Source: Climacteris rufus
Lineage: Eukaryota > Chordata > Aves > Passeriformes > Climacteridae
Length of the DNA: 64,000 nt
NCBI GenBank assembly: GCA_013398175.1
Contig: VZRZ01004327.1
Location: forward strand, 439,109 to 503,108
Reading direction: 5' to 3'
Shown in pieces: positions 25,981-37,770 of the stretch. How positions within the stretch are numbered: position 1 is the stretch's first letter; the number at the start of each line of letters is the position of its first letter. The position numbers were made by a program, and so were the translations under genes. The notes under the pieces are model-generated. The model did not search any database. It was not told where the DNA came from and worked only from the letters and a program-made list of their open reading frames with translations.

Positions 25981-26007
25981 GAATATACTAAAATTGCGTA
26001 TGTGTCT
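25981..26007. repeat. 27-bp block shared with the LTR near 22.8 kb
   Basis: Positions 25981-26007 match 22831-22857 at 25 of 27 bases in the same orientation (both start gaatatactaaaa and end tatgtgtct). A weaker resemblance (ctgcttc) lies just upstream in both. This may be a residual fragment of the same LTR family; the rest of the LTR is not visible here. Confidence 0.6.
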
Positions 26008-28940
26008 GAGCATATTTGATAAACCAAATGTAAAGATGGAAAGGCTCAATGACACAGAAATAAAATTTTTATAAAAATCTGAAAACTAAAAAACTTCTGT
26101 CAAGAATAATGTCTTATTTCCTCTGGGGAATGTGAAGTCTAATATTCTGGTACAAGTCAAAGCCACCCAAGATACTTTGTTTATGGACACCATTAAAACA
26201 CATACTTTGAAACAGTTTCACTATAGGTGAAGTCAGTCTACTGTATGTCAGCAGCCCCTGGAGCAGAGTGCCACTTTTTGTTTCCATCCTCAATTGTATA
26301 TCAAGCTTGCTGATCAGGCTACACTTGCACTGATGCATCATTTTATCTCCCATCTTACTAACCATGGTGTTACACTTAGCACAGAAGTAATATGACAGTG
26401 ACAAACCAGAAGAGTGTCAGGATATATTCATGAGAAGAGAGCAATACTCAGTGTGTGACAGAGATGGGGCTTTTCGTGGGAGGATATGGGTCTTAGAGGG
26501 CAAAACTGAATAATGACCCAGAAAAATAGTTTTGCTTAGAATCACAATTCTATTTTAAGGGTTTGGCATTTAAAATGAAAGTAAAATATCTAGTTCTATA
26601 TTTCTCATATACACAAATTTCAAAAGATATGGGAATTTCAGAAGGTAATAAACTATGGAAAGGGTTTGCCTCATACAATAGCTGTGTTTTGCTACATAAA
26701 AATTAATGCAAATACAGTACAGTGTATGATTGAAATTGTTTTAAACCTTTGAATGTTTCTACACAGGAAAGAACTCCTTTTGTCACAGAAAAAAGCTATA
26801 AAACCTTTTTTCCTGTGTAATGACTTCTCAATGCCTTATGTAAGTCATTATATTATGGAATTCCATCTTGTATGAGTATGCAACCAAATGCAGAAACAGT
26901 ATCAGATGCCAGTTGTATCAAACCATAGATCAAACAATTTTCTCTTAACTTACAAACACCTCTGAGTTTTCCAGAACATTTTCATTCCACATCAGATAAA
27001 CTCAGCACTTTCATACTAGTATTAAAATGTGATTCTACCTTGTTGTTATTTTCAGAATAGAGTAAATCAAACAAAATCCTAGAGAAAAAACTGCAGACTA
27101 ACCACCAGTTTTGTGAAGAGGGTTCTCACATTGGTTATGGGATGTTCCTGCATGGCGTCCTGCTATGTCCATCTCCCCTGTCCTGCAGACTATCTGAACT
27201 ACAGAGCTGGTCTCCCTTTCGTCATTTCTTTTTTGTCAAGATATTCTATCTCGGGCCTGAGAAATGAAATTTAAATGCAGGTTTTAAAATAACAATTGGT
27301 TGTTGGGGTGAAAAGTTTCAGTTTTAGCAAATTCACGTTTTTAGAAAAGTTCTTACCTTATTTCTGTTTAGAACAATGTATTTTACCATATATCTCCAGA
27401 AACAAAGGCATGAAATGGTAGGTAAAATATCAAGTAGCTAATGCTTAGCATTTTGAGATTGTTAATTAGATGCCTTACTGCTTTTTGTGTGATGAATACT
27501 TTGCCAATGGTGGTTAATTATTATAGCAATTAGGTTTAATAAGTCGGGAATTTCACAGGCTTTAGTCTTCTGGCTTGCACTTTACCTAATAGGGAATGGG
27601 TGTTAATTAAGGACAAAGAAAAGAAGAATTAAGATGATTTGGTGGGCTTAAGGAAACAGCAATTAAACAACGTGCTAGAGTGACTTGCATATTTTAATAA
27701 GTCAAGAACTCTTGGATGTTCAGGAAAAGAGTTGTGTTTTCATTAGTTGGTGTAATTTTTCCAAAAGGTCTTCTTAGATTTTAACACTTTGTCTCCAGAA
27801 ATGTAAGTTGAATGTCAGTTTAAAGTCTTTATTTTTAGTGCTTGAAAACTGATTCTAGACCTCAAAGAGGTAGTATTGGTACAAATATGAGCAGTAATGG
27901 TGCTTGTTCTATTTTACAGAGAACCAAAGTATTGCTTCGGGTATGGTATCTATAAAGAAGGACCTGAACATGTTACCTCACCTGCAGCTGTGACATGCTA
28001 CTGAGTACCGACGAACTGTATGTCCTATAAAAAGCAGATACATAAATATCAGAGAAAAAAATATCTTTTTTTTTTTCCTGGTGAAAACAACAGAAAAGAT
28101 TTGTAGGGAAGGAAATTTATCTTCTTCAACAGGAAAAGAGATCACTATACACATTAACATTCAGTGACAGGACACTGTCAAACTTATAGATTTTATCTTG
28201 GTTCTGGTTTTTTCATAAAACAAATGAACAACCCATCTGCTGGTGTGAGGAAAATCCACCTCAAATTAGTTCTAATCCAATAAGAATGGTTCTGAATAGA
28301 CTCCAAAGCACAGTGATGTGGACAAAGAGTAGTTTTATTTAGAAGTCAACCTCATTGTTCCATGAAAGAGTGCATTACACTGGGGCTTTTTAGTTGTTTA
28401 AGACTGCAGCTTAGGAAAAGGTCTTAAAAAGAACATTGTAAGGAAAACTCAAATAGTACACTCTACTAACAGTATTTGTTCAGAACCAGCTTTTCAGCAT
28501 TGAAATGTTAACAAGTAGAAGATGATCTGAGTGCAATTCATGTCAGGAGCACCAGTTTCTTGATGATTATGTTATTGTATTGTAACTTAACATTCACAGT
28601 ACTAAATTTACATGAGCCAAGAGGGGTGTAAACTGTTGATTTATTCATCATTTAGTGAGGAATTCATGTGAGGAGCTGATCATTAGTGTCACAAGAAGAA
28701 CAGGTCTATTGAAACCCACTAAAGTTCAAACATCAAATTACTGAAAATATTGCACAGATGCCAGACTGGGGAGTAGGACAAGGCTTCTGCAGAGCTCAAT
28801 ATGAGCCCAATTTTTTTTGGGGGGGATGTGAGCGTATGATCAGGCTACTTAATGAAGAGGTGAGCAGGAAATGAGAAGGGATAACAAAAGCGAGAAAGAA
28901 GGTGTGAAGAAGTTTTCTTGTCTCTGGACAGGCAAAAAAT

Positions 28941-29262
28941 TCATAGAATCATAGACTTATTAAGGTTGGAAAAAACATCCAAGATAATTGAGTCCAGCCT
29001 TTGATCAGACTACCTTGTCAACTAAACCATAGCACTACACATCACGTCCAGTAATTTCTTGAACATTTCCAAGGATAGTGACTCCACCACTTCCCTGGGA
29101 AATCTATTCCAATACTTGGCAGCCTTTCCTGTGAAGAAATTCTTCCTGATGTCCAACCTGAACCTTGCCCAGTGCAGCTTAATGCCATTTCGTTTTATCC
29201 TGTCATTAGTTGCCTGGGAGAACAGGCTGACCCTCACCTTGTTGAAACCTCCTTTCATGTAA
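28941..29262 (-). mobile_element. CR1 LINE 3' fragment, minus strand
   Basis: It opens with tcatagaatcatag, the complement of the avian CR1 3' end, then ggttggaaaaaacatcc and the standard 3' UTR. On the minus strand the frame at 29022-29258 reads RLDIRKNFFTGKAAKYWNR followed by FPREVVESLSLE. This is the conserved C-terminal CR1 ORF2 stretch, also seen in the copy at 57036. The element is 5'-truncated at about 320 bp. The overlapping plus-strand frame is its shadow. Confidence 0.94.
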
Positions 29263-31470
29263 TACAGTAATTAGACTATAATATACAGTGTACATTGAAC
29301 AGGAGAGGAAGAACATCTGCCTGTTCTCCCCACAAATCCAATGCTGTTTCTACTAACAAAATTAAACAAAAATGTAATTGTATATGTGTTGAAGGCATAA
29401 TAACAAAAAAAAATCCCCCTTTATGGTAATAGCACAGGCAACAAATACCTCACCTTCTACTGTTATAGCCTTTAAATTGCCACTTACCATGGAACAGACT
29501 GTCTTAGGAAGTTCCAATTTAGCAGCACAATAAGAATAGGCATGACCAAAATAGCACTACAAAAAGGTAAAAGTTCATTGATTGATAATAACATAAAAAT
29601 CATTGCTAGTCACACAGGCTTAGCCATCTGCTACTGAAGTTGCTATGACTTTCTTCTGTGGGGCTTGGCACTAGAAAATATAATAAAGCATTTGTTCCAT
29701 TTAGAAAGAGGCAGTTACAGTAATGTTGTCATAGGCAGAACAGTAATAAAACCACCTTCCATCTCTCCAGTTGCTCTTTAGCTACACACAAAGTAATTTC
29801 TAAGCATGTGTTATCATTTCAAAGGTGATAGTCAAAAATTTAGACTCCATCTAGTCTTAATTTCTGAATCCCAGTAATCATAAATAATGTTGTATGAATA
29901 ATAATTTATATGTAAATTATCACATTCCTGGAGCTGTGAGTGAAACTATCATCTGCTGACCTAGCTGATCAATTGGGATTGCTTAATCAAAGAACAACAT
30001 AAAAGAAATACCACAGGCCCTTACACAGTAAAAATGGTATGTACAATGAACGTGCTGCCTAATCATATAAAATTTAAAGATTTATAAATAGAGTTTATGG
30101 AAAGCAAACCTCTTCTTCATTTTCACTGAAACCTTTTCATTATGGAAAATAAAAATATGTCTATTATGACTATAATATCTGATTTCAAGCTGCATGGAAT
30201 ATAATTTTTATTTTGCATTTCCTTTTCACAGACATTCTGTTAATATTTTCATTATTTCCTCCTGAAACCAAAAATTTGAACATCAGTTGCCCAACCTGAG
30301 AAAAGTCTTCTGCCATCTCATTTCACTACACCTTTCCCTTCAAGTGCTCCCATCTCCTCACAGATGAAGCCACTGGTAAAAGTGGTTGGTGGTTTGTGAG
30401 GTAAAAGAATGTCTCTGTACTCAGTACAGCAGTGGAGCATTCCTTAGTTGGTTTGACACTTTGACTGAAATAGTGAAAAGACAGACCTTTCTTTCATACT
30501 TTGCCAAACTGTAAATCTCCCAAGATGTCTTTGGACCAGGCTGACAACCTGTTTAGATGAAATGAATGTTGAAATAAAAATAAATGTAAAAGCAGGATTA
30601 CAACATGGGAGCTGTGGAGTTCTTTGAAAAGGTGGCTTTGAAAAGGTATTTGGTATACTGTTGAATAACGCCATATACATTACATTTTTATTAATATTGG
30701 ACTTACCTAATAACTAAATTATTGCTCTGTCTGCTCATAAGAAACCAGTGAAATCAGGGTAATTTTGTGTAGATGGCAAGGTCGCCAGAAAGCTTTACCA
30801 ATACTGTGCATATGGCCAGGAGAATGCTCTCAGTTAAGAATAAACTTCAGCAAAATATACAAGTCAGCATTCGCTCTGATCCACCCAAATATGCTTCTGC
30901 AATATACCCGTAGCACATCTATCTAAACATGTCTAATTGTGTTTGATAACACAATAGCAAATTTTGTCTGTGTGATGAATAAATGCCTGTCACTCATTGT
31001 TTGGAAGATTATTTTGAAATTGTCTCTGATATTGAGTAGACAGAATGTGATTACCAGTGACTCAGTTGTTCAGTCTATTAAAATTAATTGGTGATAGTAA
31101 ATGAGCTCATGGCTTCAGGTTGAGGACTTTATGTTTATGACTACTTCCTGCTTGATACTGCACATTGCTAGAGAAATGACCTTTAGCGACCTATGATAAA
31201 AATGTCAAATGTCATGTTTCTCCTATTATGCAGTCAACAGTCCATGCCTAATGAATGTCCTAAATTTCAAGACATGGGATAAAAAGGGCACTTGAATGGT
31301 GGGAAATATAACAAGGGAGACTGAAGACCTCTTGATAACCCCGGAGAGAAAGGTCAAATGCAGGCACTGTGCATTTCTGTGTAGTAGTTCATAATGAATG
31401 AGATTTTTGCTCTGTAAGGGGGTGTTGGTTTTGCAGGTCCTGGTTTTTGGTAGTGGGGGGGCCATAGAGG
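29263..31470. other. AT-rich non-coding stretch, nothing recognised
   Basis: Small frames at 30444-30680 and 31226-31465 (minus) have no known domain. No repeat family was recognised. Confidence 0.5.
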
Positions 31471-32489
31471 TGGCTTCTGTGACAAGCTGCTAGAAGCTTT
31501 CACCATGTCCAGCAGAGCCAATCCCTGATGGCTCTGAGGATGGAAGTGCCGCTGGCCATGGCTAGGCCAATTAGAGAGGGAGATAACGCCTCAGTGAGAA
31601 CATATTTAAGAAGATATTGAAACAAAGTTGTGGCACGGTTTTAATTTTCCACCTAGAGAAGAGGAGGAGTAAGAACATGTGAGAGAAACAACAGTGGGGA
31701 CACCGAGGTCAGTGAAGAAGAAGGAGGGGGAGGAGGTGTTCCAGGCACTGGAGCCAAGACGTCCCTGCATCCTGTGGTGAGGAATGTGGGGAAACAGCTG
31801 TCCCCCTGCAATCATGAAGGCCCAGGGGGATGCAGAGAACCACCTGCAGTCCGTGGGGAGGTGGCCACAACAGAGTGGGGGGGATGCCCAGAGGGACTGT
31901 CTCACGGAGTCTCATAGATAAAGAGGCCTTGCTCCCACGTGGGAACAGTCCATCCTTGGAGGACCGCAGCCCATGGCAGAGGCCCCATATTGCAGCAGTT
32001 TTGGGAGGACTGTTTGCCGGTGAGAGGAATTCACGTGCCAGCAGTTTTGGGAGGACTGCTGCTTGTGAGATTGGACCCAGGCTGGAGAAGTTTGCGGAGA
32101 ACTGTCTCCCATGGGAGGGGACCCCACAGTGCTTGCAGGGAAAAGACTCCTCTCTCTGAGCAGCAGAAGAAAATCTTGAGTGACGAACTGGCCAAAACCC
32201 CTACCCTTGTCTCCCTGAGTTGTTGGTGGGAAGGAGGGAGGGGTTAGAGAAAAAAAAGGTGTTTTAAGGGTTTATTTTACTTCTCATTATCCCCCTCTGA
32301 TTTTGTTAGTAAAGAATCCACTTAATATCTTTATGTTGAGCCTGATTTGCCCTTGGTGATAGTTACTGAGTGTTTTCTCCCAGTCTTTATCTCAACTCAT
32401 GAACCCTTTGTTAAATTTTCTCTCCTCTTTCCAGCTGAGGATCAGGGGAGGGTGAGTGGTTGGCATCTGGCCAGCATCAAACTGTGACA
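31471..32489 (+). mobile_element. long ERVL-type LTR, plus strand
   Basis: The sequence follows the layout of the roughly 1-kb avian ERVL LTRs. There is a tgtgacaagctgctagaag opening, agagaagaggag and gtgagagaaacaacagtg blocks, then imperfect tandem units with ttttgggaggactg. After that come ttttatttctcatta-like sequence before the poly(A) region, a tttgcccttggtgat block, ctttatctcaactcatgaac, and a terminal gcatctggccagcatcaaa ending in tgaca. The poly(A) signal is decayed (agtaaag). A possible 5-bp TSD is agagg/aaggg with one mismatch; the start could instead be 31478. Open frames here (31606-32247, both strands) are LTR sequence, not genes. No internal ERVL region follows. Confidence 0.85.
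31995..32110 (+). repeat. imperfect tandem units inside the ERVL LTR
   Basis: The 18-mer gcagttttgggaggactg occurs at 31995-32012 and 32041-32058 (period 46). A third, diverged unit (gaagtttgcggagaactg) lies about 47 bases further on. Such repeated units are usual in long avian ERVL LTRs. Confidence 0.85.
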
Positions 32490-32494
32490 AAGGG

Positions 32495-34253
32495 TTATCT
32501 CCATAAGAAAATTACATTAGTTCATTTAGTGATTTACAGTTCTTCCAAATAAGAATGTGTAATTGCTGTCAAGAAAGACCGTATATTTCTTCCCTCATTA
32601 TACTTTTAACTTTCTAAATCTGCAAGTTCCTTTGGTCATCTGTCTTTCTGACAAAAGCCTTGTGGTCATGCTCTGATACTAAAGGCAGACTTGAATTAAG
32701 AGATGGATCTTGTGTTTAAAAGATGACAAGTTTTGGGCTCACTGTGATCACCAAGGAAAGGAACTTACATGGTCATGAACCTTCAGCTAATTTATCATTC
32801 AAATCTTACTCATCTGAGAAATGCCTCTGATGGAGGAGGTGGAGCTGCTAAAAAAGTAACATGAATACTTAACTCAAATAACAGTTCCAGAACACAGGAA
32901 ATGTTTCACTGCTGTTGCCTTTAAAACTGTACATTAAACCAACTCAACTGGACTGTTCATCTTATTTGTTAAATGACACTTGACAGATAAAACCGTCGGG
33001 ACTCCCTATTTCAAGAATGACAGCACAAATGTTCTTTGGAGAACATAAAATTGCAGTAGGGAGAAGGTGGAAAAGGCACCATTGTATTGTCTATTAAGAG
33101 AAAATTTTCACAGTGCACATAGCAAGGTTCAGCTGATAATTTTTTCCTCTGAATTCCCTATCCTTAGCATAGAGAACATGTGATCCTGACAACTTCATTT
33201 GTATTTCTAAATTACAAGCATGCCACCTGGAAAGCCTTTGAGTGCTACAAAGTCCCCCAGACCATTTATTTTTATGTCAGTCCATCAAACTCTTATCATC
33301 TACAGCATTCATGTCTACCTCAGTTCTTTGTAAACCTTTTTGTAATCTGAAGCACTGATTCAAAGTCAGATTTTTATTTTATATTTTGCTTTCAGAAAAA
33401 TGTCATGTATGTGGTTTGGAACTTTATTGATCAAGAAAATGTATTCATATCATCAGTGAGAAAGCTCCACTAAGAAGTGACATCAATTAAGTGTCTGATG
33501 AGTTTTACAGAGGTAGAGGAGAAGATAAATGAAAGAAATAAACTTTATACAAGGAGAATAGATACATATTATGTATATGAAAACACTGCAATACTGCTAT
33601 AACAATAGAAAATTAAAAATTTATCCAACCAACCAAATCAAAAGATAAATCTTACAAAAAAAGCAAAAATGTGTGCTGGAAAGCACTAGATTTCAAACGA
33701 TCTCTTAAAAGAGCATGATTTAGTTTTGTTTCTAAAGAACCCAACAGCATCACAAACCAATACATACAATGGAGAAAAAGATCAATCTACCCACTACTAA
33801 AGCACAGCAACTGTGCTGAGAAACCTATTAGCTCTGCCTACAAAGCAATGGTAAAATAAAAGGTTTATTCAGAAAAAAAATGCAACAGTAATTTGAGGTA
33901 GACATTTTAAAATAAATGATTATTTATTGTCCAGATTAATAGTCTGCCATTATTTAACACGCTATTTTAAACCAGAAAGTGTCTGATGATATTTTATGTT
34001 TCCAGTAATAAGTGGCAGATTAGGAGACTATTTTTGCATTCATTTTCAATTTTTAATGGCTTTTCCAGCAGCATGACTATCACTGTCCTGGGACATTGAT
34101 CCACTGCTATTACAGAGGCAAAACTATCTCAAAGCCAGTTTTCTGGCTTGGTTGGTTTTGTTTTGTTTCATTTTCCTTGAAGAGATTTAATCTAATTATT
34201 AACAGATGAACTGTCATCTAATTATTAGCAGATGTATGTAAGATCTGGTGTTC
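32495..34253. other. AT-rich non-coding stretch between two ERVL-type LTRs
   Basis: Neither gag/pol-like peptides nor other repeats were recognised. The two flanking LTRs belong to different families, so this is not the interior of a provirus. No open frame of 60 codons is present. Confidence 0.55.
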
Positions 34254-34258
34254 TAGGC

Positions 34259-34792
34259 TGTATTGGTTCTAACTGAGGTAGAGTTCAGCAGCCCTGCCAG
34301 TGCTGTGCTTCAGTTGATAACACAGCAGTGTTTTGGCTACTGCTGAGAAGCACTGTCCCTCTAACATTCTCCCCCATCAAGGGGTGGGGAGTGGGCAAGA
34401 CCTCGGGAGGGAAAACAAGCAGGCCAGCTGACCCAAAGGAACCAAAGGGATATTCCATACCATATGACATCAGCTCAGATATAAAAGCCGAGAGAGAGGA
34501 GGAAGGGGGGGCATTCTTTAATGTCTGCCTTCCGATGGAACCACTACGTGTGCTGAGGCCCTGCTTCCCAGGACGTGCCTGAACATCACTTGCTGATGGG
34601 AAGTAGAGATTGGCTTCTCCTTCTTTTTGCTTATGCACGCGCAGACCCTGCTTTTGCTTTCCATTGTTTCAATAAAAACTGCCTTATCTCGACCCACTGA
34701 TTCATCTTGTCCTTTCCTCTGTCCCTCTGGGGGAGGGAGCTATAGGGCAGCTTGGTGGGCACCTGGCACCTAGCCAGAGTCAGACCATCACA
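34259..34792 (+). mobile_element. ERVL-type solo LTR, plus strand
   Basis: It begins TGTATTGGTTCTAACTGAGG and ends GTCAGACCATCACA. The flanks taggc (34254-34258) and tagtc (34793-34797) look like a 5-bp TSD with one mismatch, the length expected for class III (ERVL). Inside lies the avian ERVL block tattccataccatatgac. A TATAAAA box follows at 34480-34486, then AATAAA at 34671-34676 about 190 bases later, and the block ttatctcgacccac after it. This is a full LTR architecture of 534 bp. No internal region adjoins it. The overlapping open frames (34285-34638 minus, 34328-34582 plus) are LTR sequence. Confidence 0.93.
34480..34486 (+). promoter_or_regulatory. LTR TATA box
   Basis: TATAAAA lies just after the ccatatgacatcagctcag block, in the position of the U3 core promoter of this LTR family. 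The matching poly(A) signal is at 34671-34676. It is intact in sequence, but activity is unknown. Confidence 0.7.
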
Positions 34793-34797
34793 TAGTC

Positions 34798-36381
34798 TCA
34801 CAGTGGTGTGGTTGTTCTATCACAGTGTCTTGACCACAGTCTTTCTTTTTATTATAAGCATCTATTATCCATCAGACTTTAGATAAGAACTCCAGAACAC
34901 ACTTAGCACACTTTGTATAAGAACTCCAGAGCACACTTAGTGTTAAGTTCAGTGAAATGCCTTTTCTTCTTGCCTAGAAAGCAACAGTATGAAAATCCAT
35001 GACTGACATTTTCTTTTCCTCGAACTAGATGATCAGACGAGTTGCTAGACAGTAAACCATTAAAAAATATTGTTTCCAGGAAAATTGTTCTTAGTGAGAA
35101 TGTGGGAAACTACATTTAATTGATAGAAACCATAAGACATGCACATGAGCAACAATAAAAAAAAAAAGGTAAATTAATGTCTTATTTTAATAATGCAAGT
35201 TTACATAAAAACATCTTCAATTGGTTTTTAATTATTAAAACAAAACTATTTGGTGTTTTCTGATTTTTGTAGGAGTATATTGTTTATGAGTTTTGGAAGG
35301 ATATTCTTTGAGTTTGGCACAGCTACTGATTACCGCAAATAGTGGCAATGGATGAACTGTTCATGGATATGTATGACCAGCTGATAGGCTCTGTAGTATC
35401 CCTGGTGATCCTCTCCAAATAGATCCTGCACAACCAATACTTCTTAATGGCTATTATCCATCAGGGACTTCAAACAAAATTTTTAGGGAAGGACAAAGTT
35501 GGATCAGGATATTCCTCTCTAGGATGCCAGGCTTTCACATGCTTTCTTCATCATCTGTGCCCAAAATTGTGTTTGTGTATATGGGTAGAAAGAAGTAAAG
35601 CAGGGTCAAAAAGTCATGATCTATACACTGATAAAGATAATTCTTCTTTAACATTTCTGTGTGGATACACCTAAATACTCCATGGTAACGTGTATTTTAA
35701 AGGGACAGGTATGTCAAGGTCAGCTTTTGCTATATACACTAAACAGTTTTGATGCAGCTGGTTCCTTGGACTACCTGGAAACTTGTGTGTCTCATTTTGC
35801 AGATGGAGGACAAGGACCTTTGCAGTATGGAAAAACCAGGACACTGAGAAATAACATGGTTTGGTTTTGCAGGCATTGCTTACACGTGAGAAGCTCTCCA
35901 GTTGCTTGTAAAAGCACAAGACACTTCAGCTTTAGTGACACTTGCTGCTTTTTAGTACCCCTAACTGCAACATCCCAAGTTGTTTGAAATGCCTAGTATA
36001 TAGAATAGAAAAGTGTAGAGATGTTCTATTAAACATGTTGAAATATAGAAAGCTAGTCATTAAAGGATGGTTAATTTTCAATTCTGAGATAGCTGATTGC
36101 TTATAAGAATCAGTGAAACAGGTGGAATTGCCTGTAACTAATCATGCTTAGGGGTCTCACTTTAGAAATTCTTTCTCTGTGCATCTATATTGTTCTGTCA
36201 GTTTGGAGTTCCAAATTCCTTCATCTCAGAAACTAGATTTGTTTTAGCTCTTTGACTCTGGATGAAAGAAAACCAAGTACTTATTTGTCAGCCAGGAAAA
36301 CTAGGCCTGAGAATGGACTGTGTCATGTTTAATTCCCCTGTCCACAGAACTGATGATGGTCTCAGTGACTCAAGTTAGGCT
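34798..36381. other. non-coding stretch, nothing assigned
   Basis: A spaced duplication at 34883-34940 is listed separately. Open frames at 35447-35674, 35661-35987 and 35671-35919 overlap each other on both strands and show no motif. Confidence 0.45.
34883..34940. repeat. 34-bp period direct duplication
   Basis: The 24-base unit starting ataagaactccaga occurs at 34883-34906 and 34917-34940 with one mismatch. Confidence 0.88.
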
Positions 36382-36387
36382 TCAGTC

Positions 36388-36944
36388 TACCGTGGGTAGA
36401 GAGCGTGAGTAACTCTGAGTCTTTTGCATCGGTCCCATTTGCCTAGATAATGCGACTCGGGCCTTATCTAGTCTCTGATCAGAGGCGAGCTGAGCATCAG
36501 AACTCCCGCAGGTCTAGGCTTAGCTCACACACAGTGGTTTAATTTATGCAGGGAAGTGAAGAGACGAGAAAGGGTTCTTTTCCACTTATCGCCAGCAGAT
36601 TTTATTCCTGGAACATGGTGCAGAGAAGACGGCCAAAATGGCGCTCAGGGTGTGTTATAAGACAGGGAGTGAGGGGAGGGCAGCCGGGAGAGCCAATCAC
36701 TGCGGAGGACCACAATGATTGACAGTGGCGCCGGCCAGTGAGTCGGCTGTCTGCACCCGGCATGGGAACCAATGAGCTGTTCCCCTGGGCAGGGACGGCC
36801 CCTGCCGAGCCGGGGCTGCACCACCCCAGCTGCCGCGCGGGGGCGGGGAAAGGACCAACACCGTGCGGGGGGGGAAAGGAACCGACAGTCCCAGCCTGGC
36901 AGGGCCAGGCCCGGTCGTAAGCCATGTCCAGAGGTACCACAACA
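36388..36944 (-). mobile_element. CpG-rich solo LTR, ERVK-like, copy 2
   Basis: This is the same family as 11980-12476, in the same orientation. It is flanked by a perfect 6-bp TSD TCAGTC at 36382-36387 and 36945-36950. The plus-strand left edge is taccgtgggtagag (TA where TG is expected) and the right edge is ggtaccacaaca. On the minus strand it has a GC- and CpG-rich U3, a TATA-like ttataac near 36655 and AATAAA within ccaggaataaaatctg near 36600. It carries about 76 bases (36692-36767) that are missing from copy 1 at the undetermined base. The length is 557 bp. Open frames at 36602-37062 on both strands are LTR sequence. No internal region remains. Confidence 0.91.
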
Positions 36945-36950
36945 TCAGTC

Positions 36951-37558
36951 TAAGGTTCTATACTTGAGAAAAGCAAAGTCAAGAGAAATGAGAATCCCTA
37001 GACTCTATGCGAGATGTCCAACCCAGATCCAAGAACCCTCCCTAACAGAAGCCCTGGAGTAAGACTGACATGTTTAATTTCACATTTATGTGTCTTGTGA
37101 ATGTTGATAGAAGAAGAGCCCCCAAAACTGGGGTAAGCACAATGCTAATCACCAATATCTTGGATATAATATACAAAGACATCAGAGGCTAATATTTTTG
37201 CAGTTTTAAGTTCTTAATTCATGCAACTCAAGCCTGTTTCACCGTTTTTAACAGGATTCATAACAGCTAATTGCATTTACATATATTTATTTATTTACTT
37301 ATATTAGACATTAGCACAGAATGTGCTGTGTTCAATGGACAAATTAAAACCCCCAAGAATCTGACTTTAATATTGCTTAATTTCCTTTGATCTCAGGAAC
37401 AGGCTGTAGAGAATTGCTACAGTCATACACTCTAATCATAATTTATTGTTATCTTTATTTTAAAGAATTATGAGAACAGATTATCTTTTTATATGCACTT
37501 TTTCGCATCAAGTTTTTTTATTTTTTTTCAACTGCAGTCAAAATCTGATTCCTATCTT
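36951..37558. other. AT-rich spacer, nothing recognised
   Basis: No repeat, motif or open frame of note lies between the LTR and the CR1 end. A T-rich tract lies near 37514-37530. Confidence 0.5.
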
Positions 37559-37770
37559 AGAATCATAGGATATGCTGAGTTGTAAGGGACCCTAAAGGAT
37601 CCTTAAGACCAACTCCTGGGCCTGCACAGCACACCCCAATAGTCACACCATGTGCCTGATAATATTGTTCAAATGCTTCTTTAACTCAGACAGGGTTGGT
37701 GCTCTTTGGGGAGCCTGTTCCAGTGCTCAACCACCCTCTCTGGCTGAAAAACTTTTTCCTCATCTTGCCA
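37559..37770 (-). mobile_element. CR1 LINE 3'-end fragment, minus strand
   Basis: It opens agaatcataggatatgctg, then ttgtaagggaccctaaagg and the CR1 3' UTR order: caactcctgggcctgcaca, ccatgtgcctgata, ggggagcctgttccagtg and accaccctctctgg, then a decayed aactttttcctcatcttgcc. About 212 bp remain. The overlapping 75-codon frame is not a gene. Confidence 0.92.

Larger units (their letters stand above)
23061..28940. other. AT-rich non-coding stretch with low-complexity segments
   Basis: No gene was recognised. It contains an extremely AT-rich tract and a short degenerate triplication (listed separately). Open frames such as 23112-23411, 23708-23962 and 26114-26404 have AT-rich codon content and no motif. 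The 25940-26010 interval carries the block shared with the LTR at 22663-23060. Confidence 0.5.

Noticed and set aside
31606..32247. Five overlapping frames up to 109 codons
   Set aside because: They coincide with the tandem units of the long ERVL-type LTR and appear on both strands.
31471..34797. A full ERVL provirus bounded by the two LTRs
   Set aside because: The LTRs are of different families and the interval lacks recognisable retroviral protein sequence.
36725..36733. tggcgcc inside the CpG-rich LTR resembles the start of a retroviral primer binding site
   Set aside because: It lies inside the LTR, not directly after its 3' end, it reads on the wrong strand for this minus-strand element, and the match to a tRNA end stops after seven bases.
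36602..37062. Overlapping open frames of 60-112 codons
   Set aside because: These lie in the second CpG-rich LTR and correspond to the frames in the first copy. They are non-coding LTR sequence.
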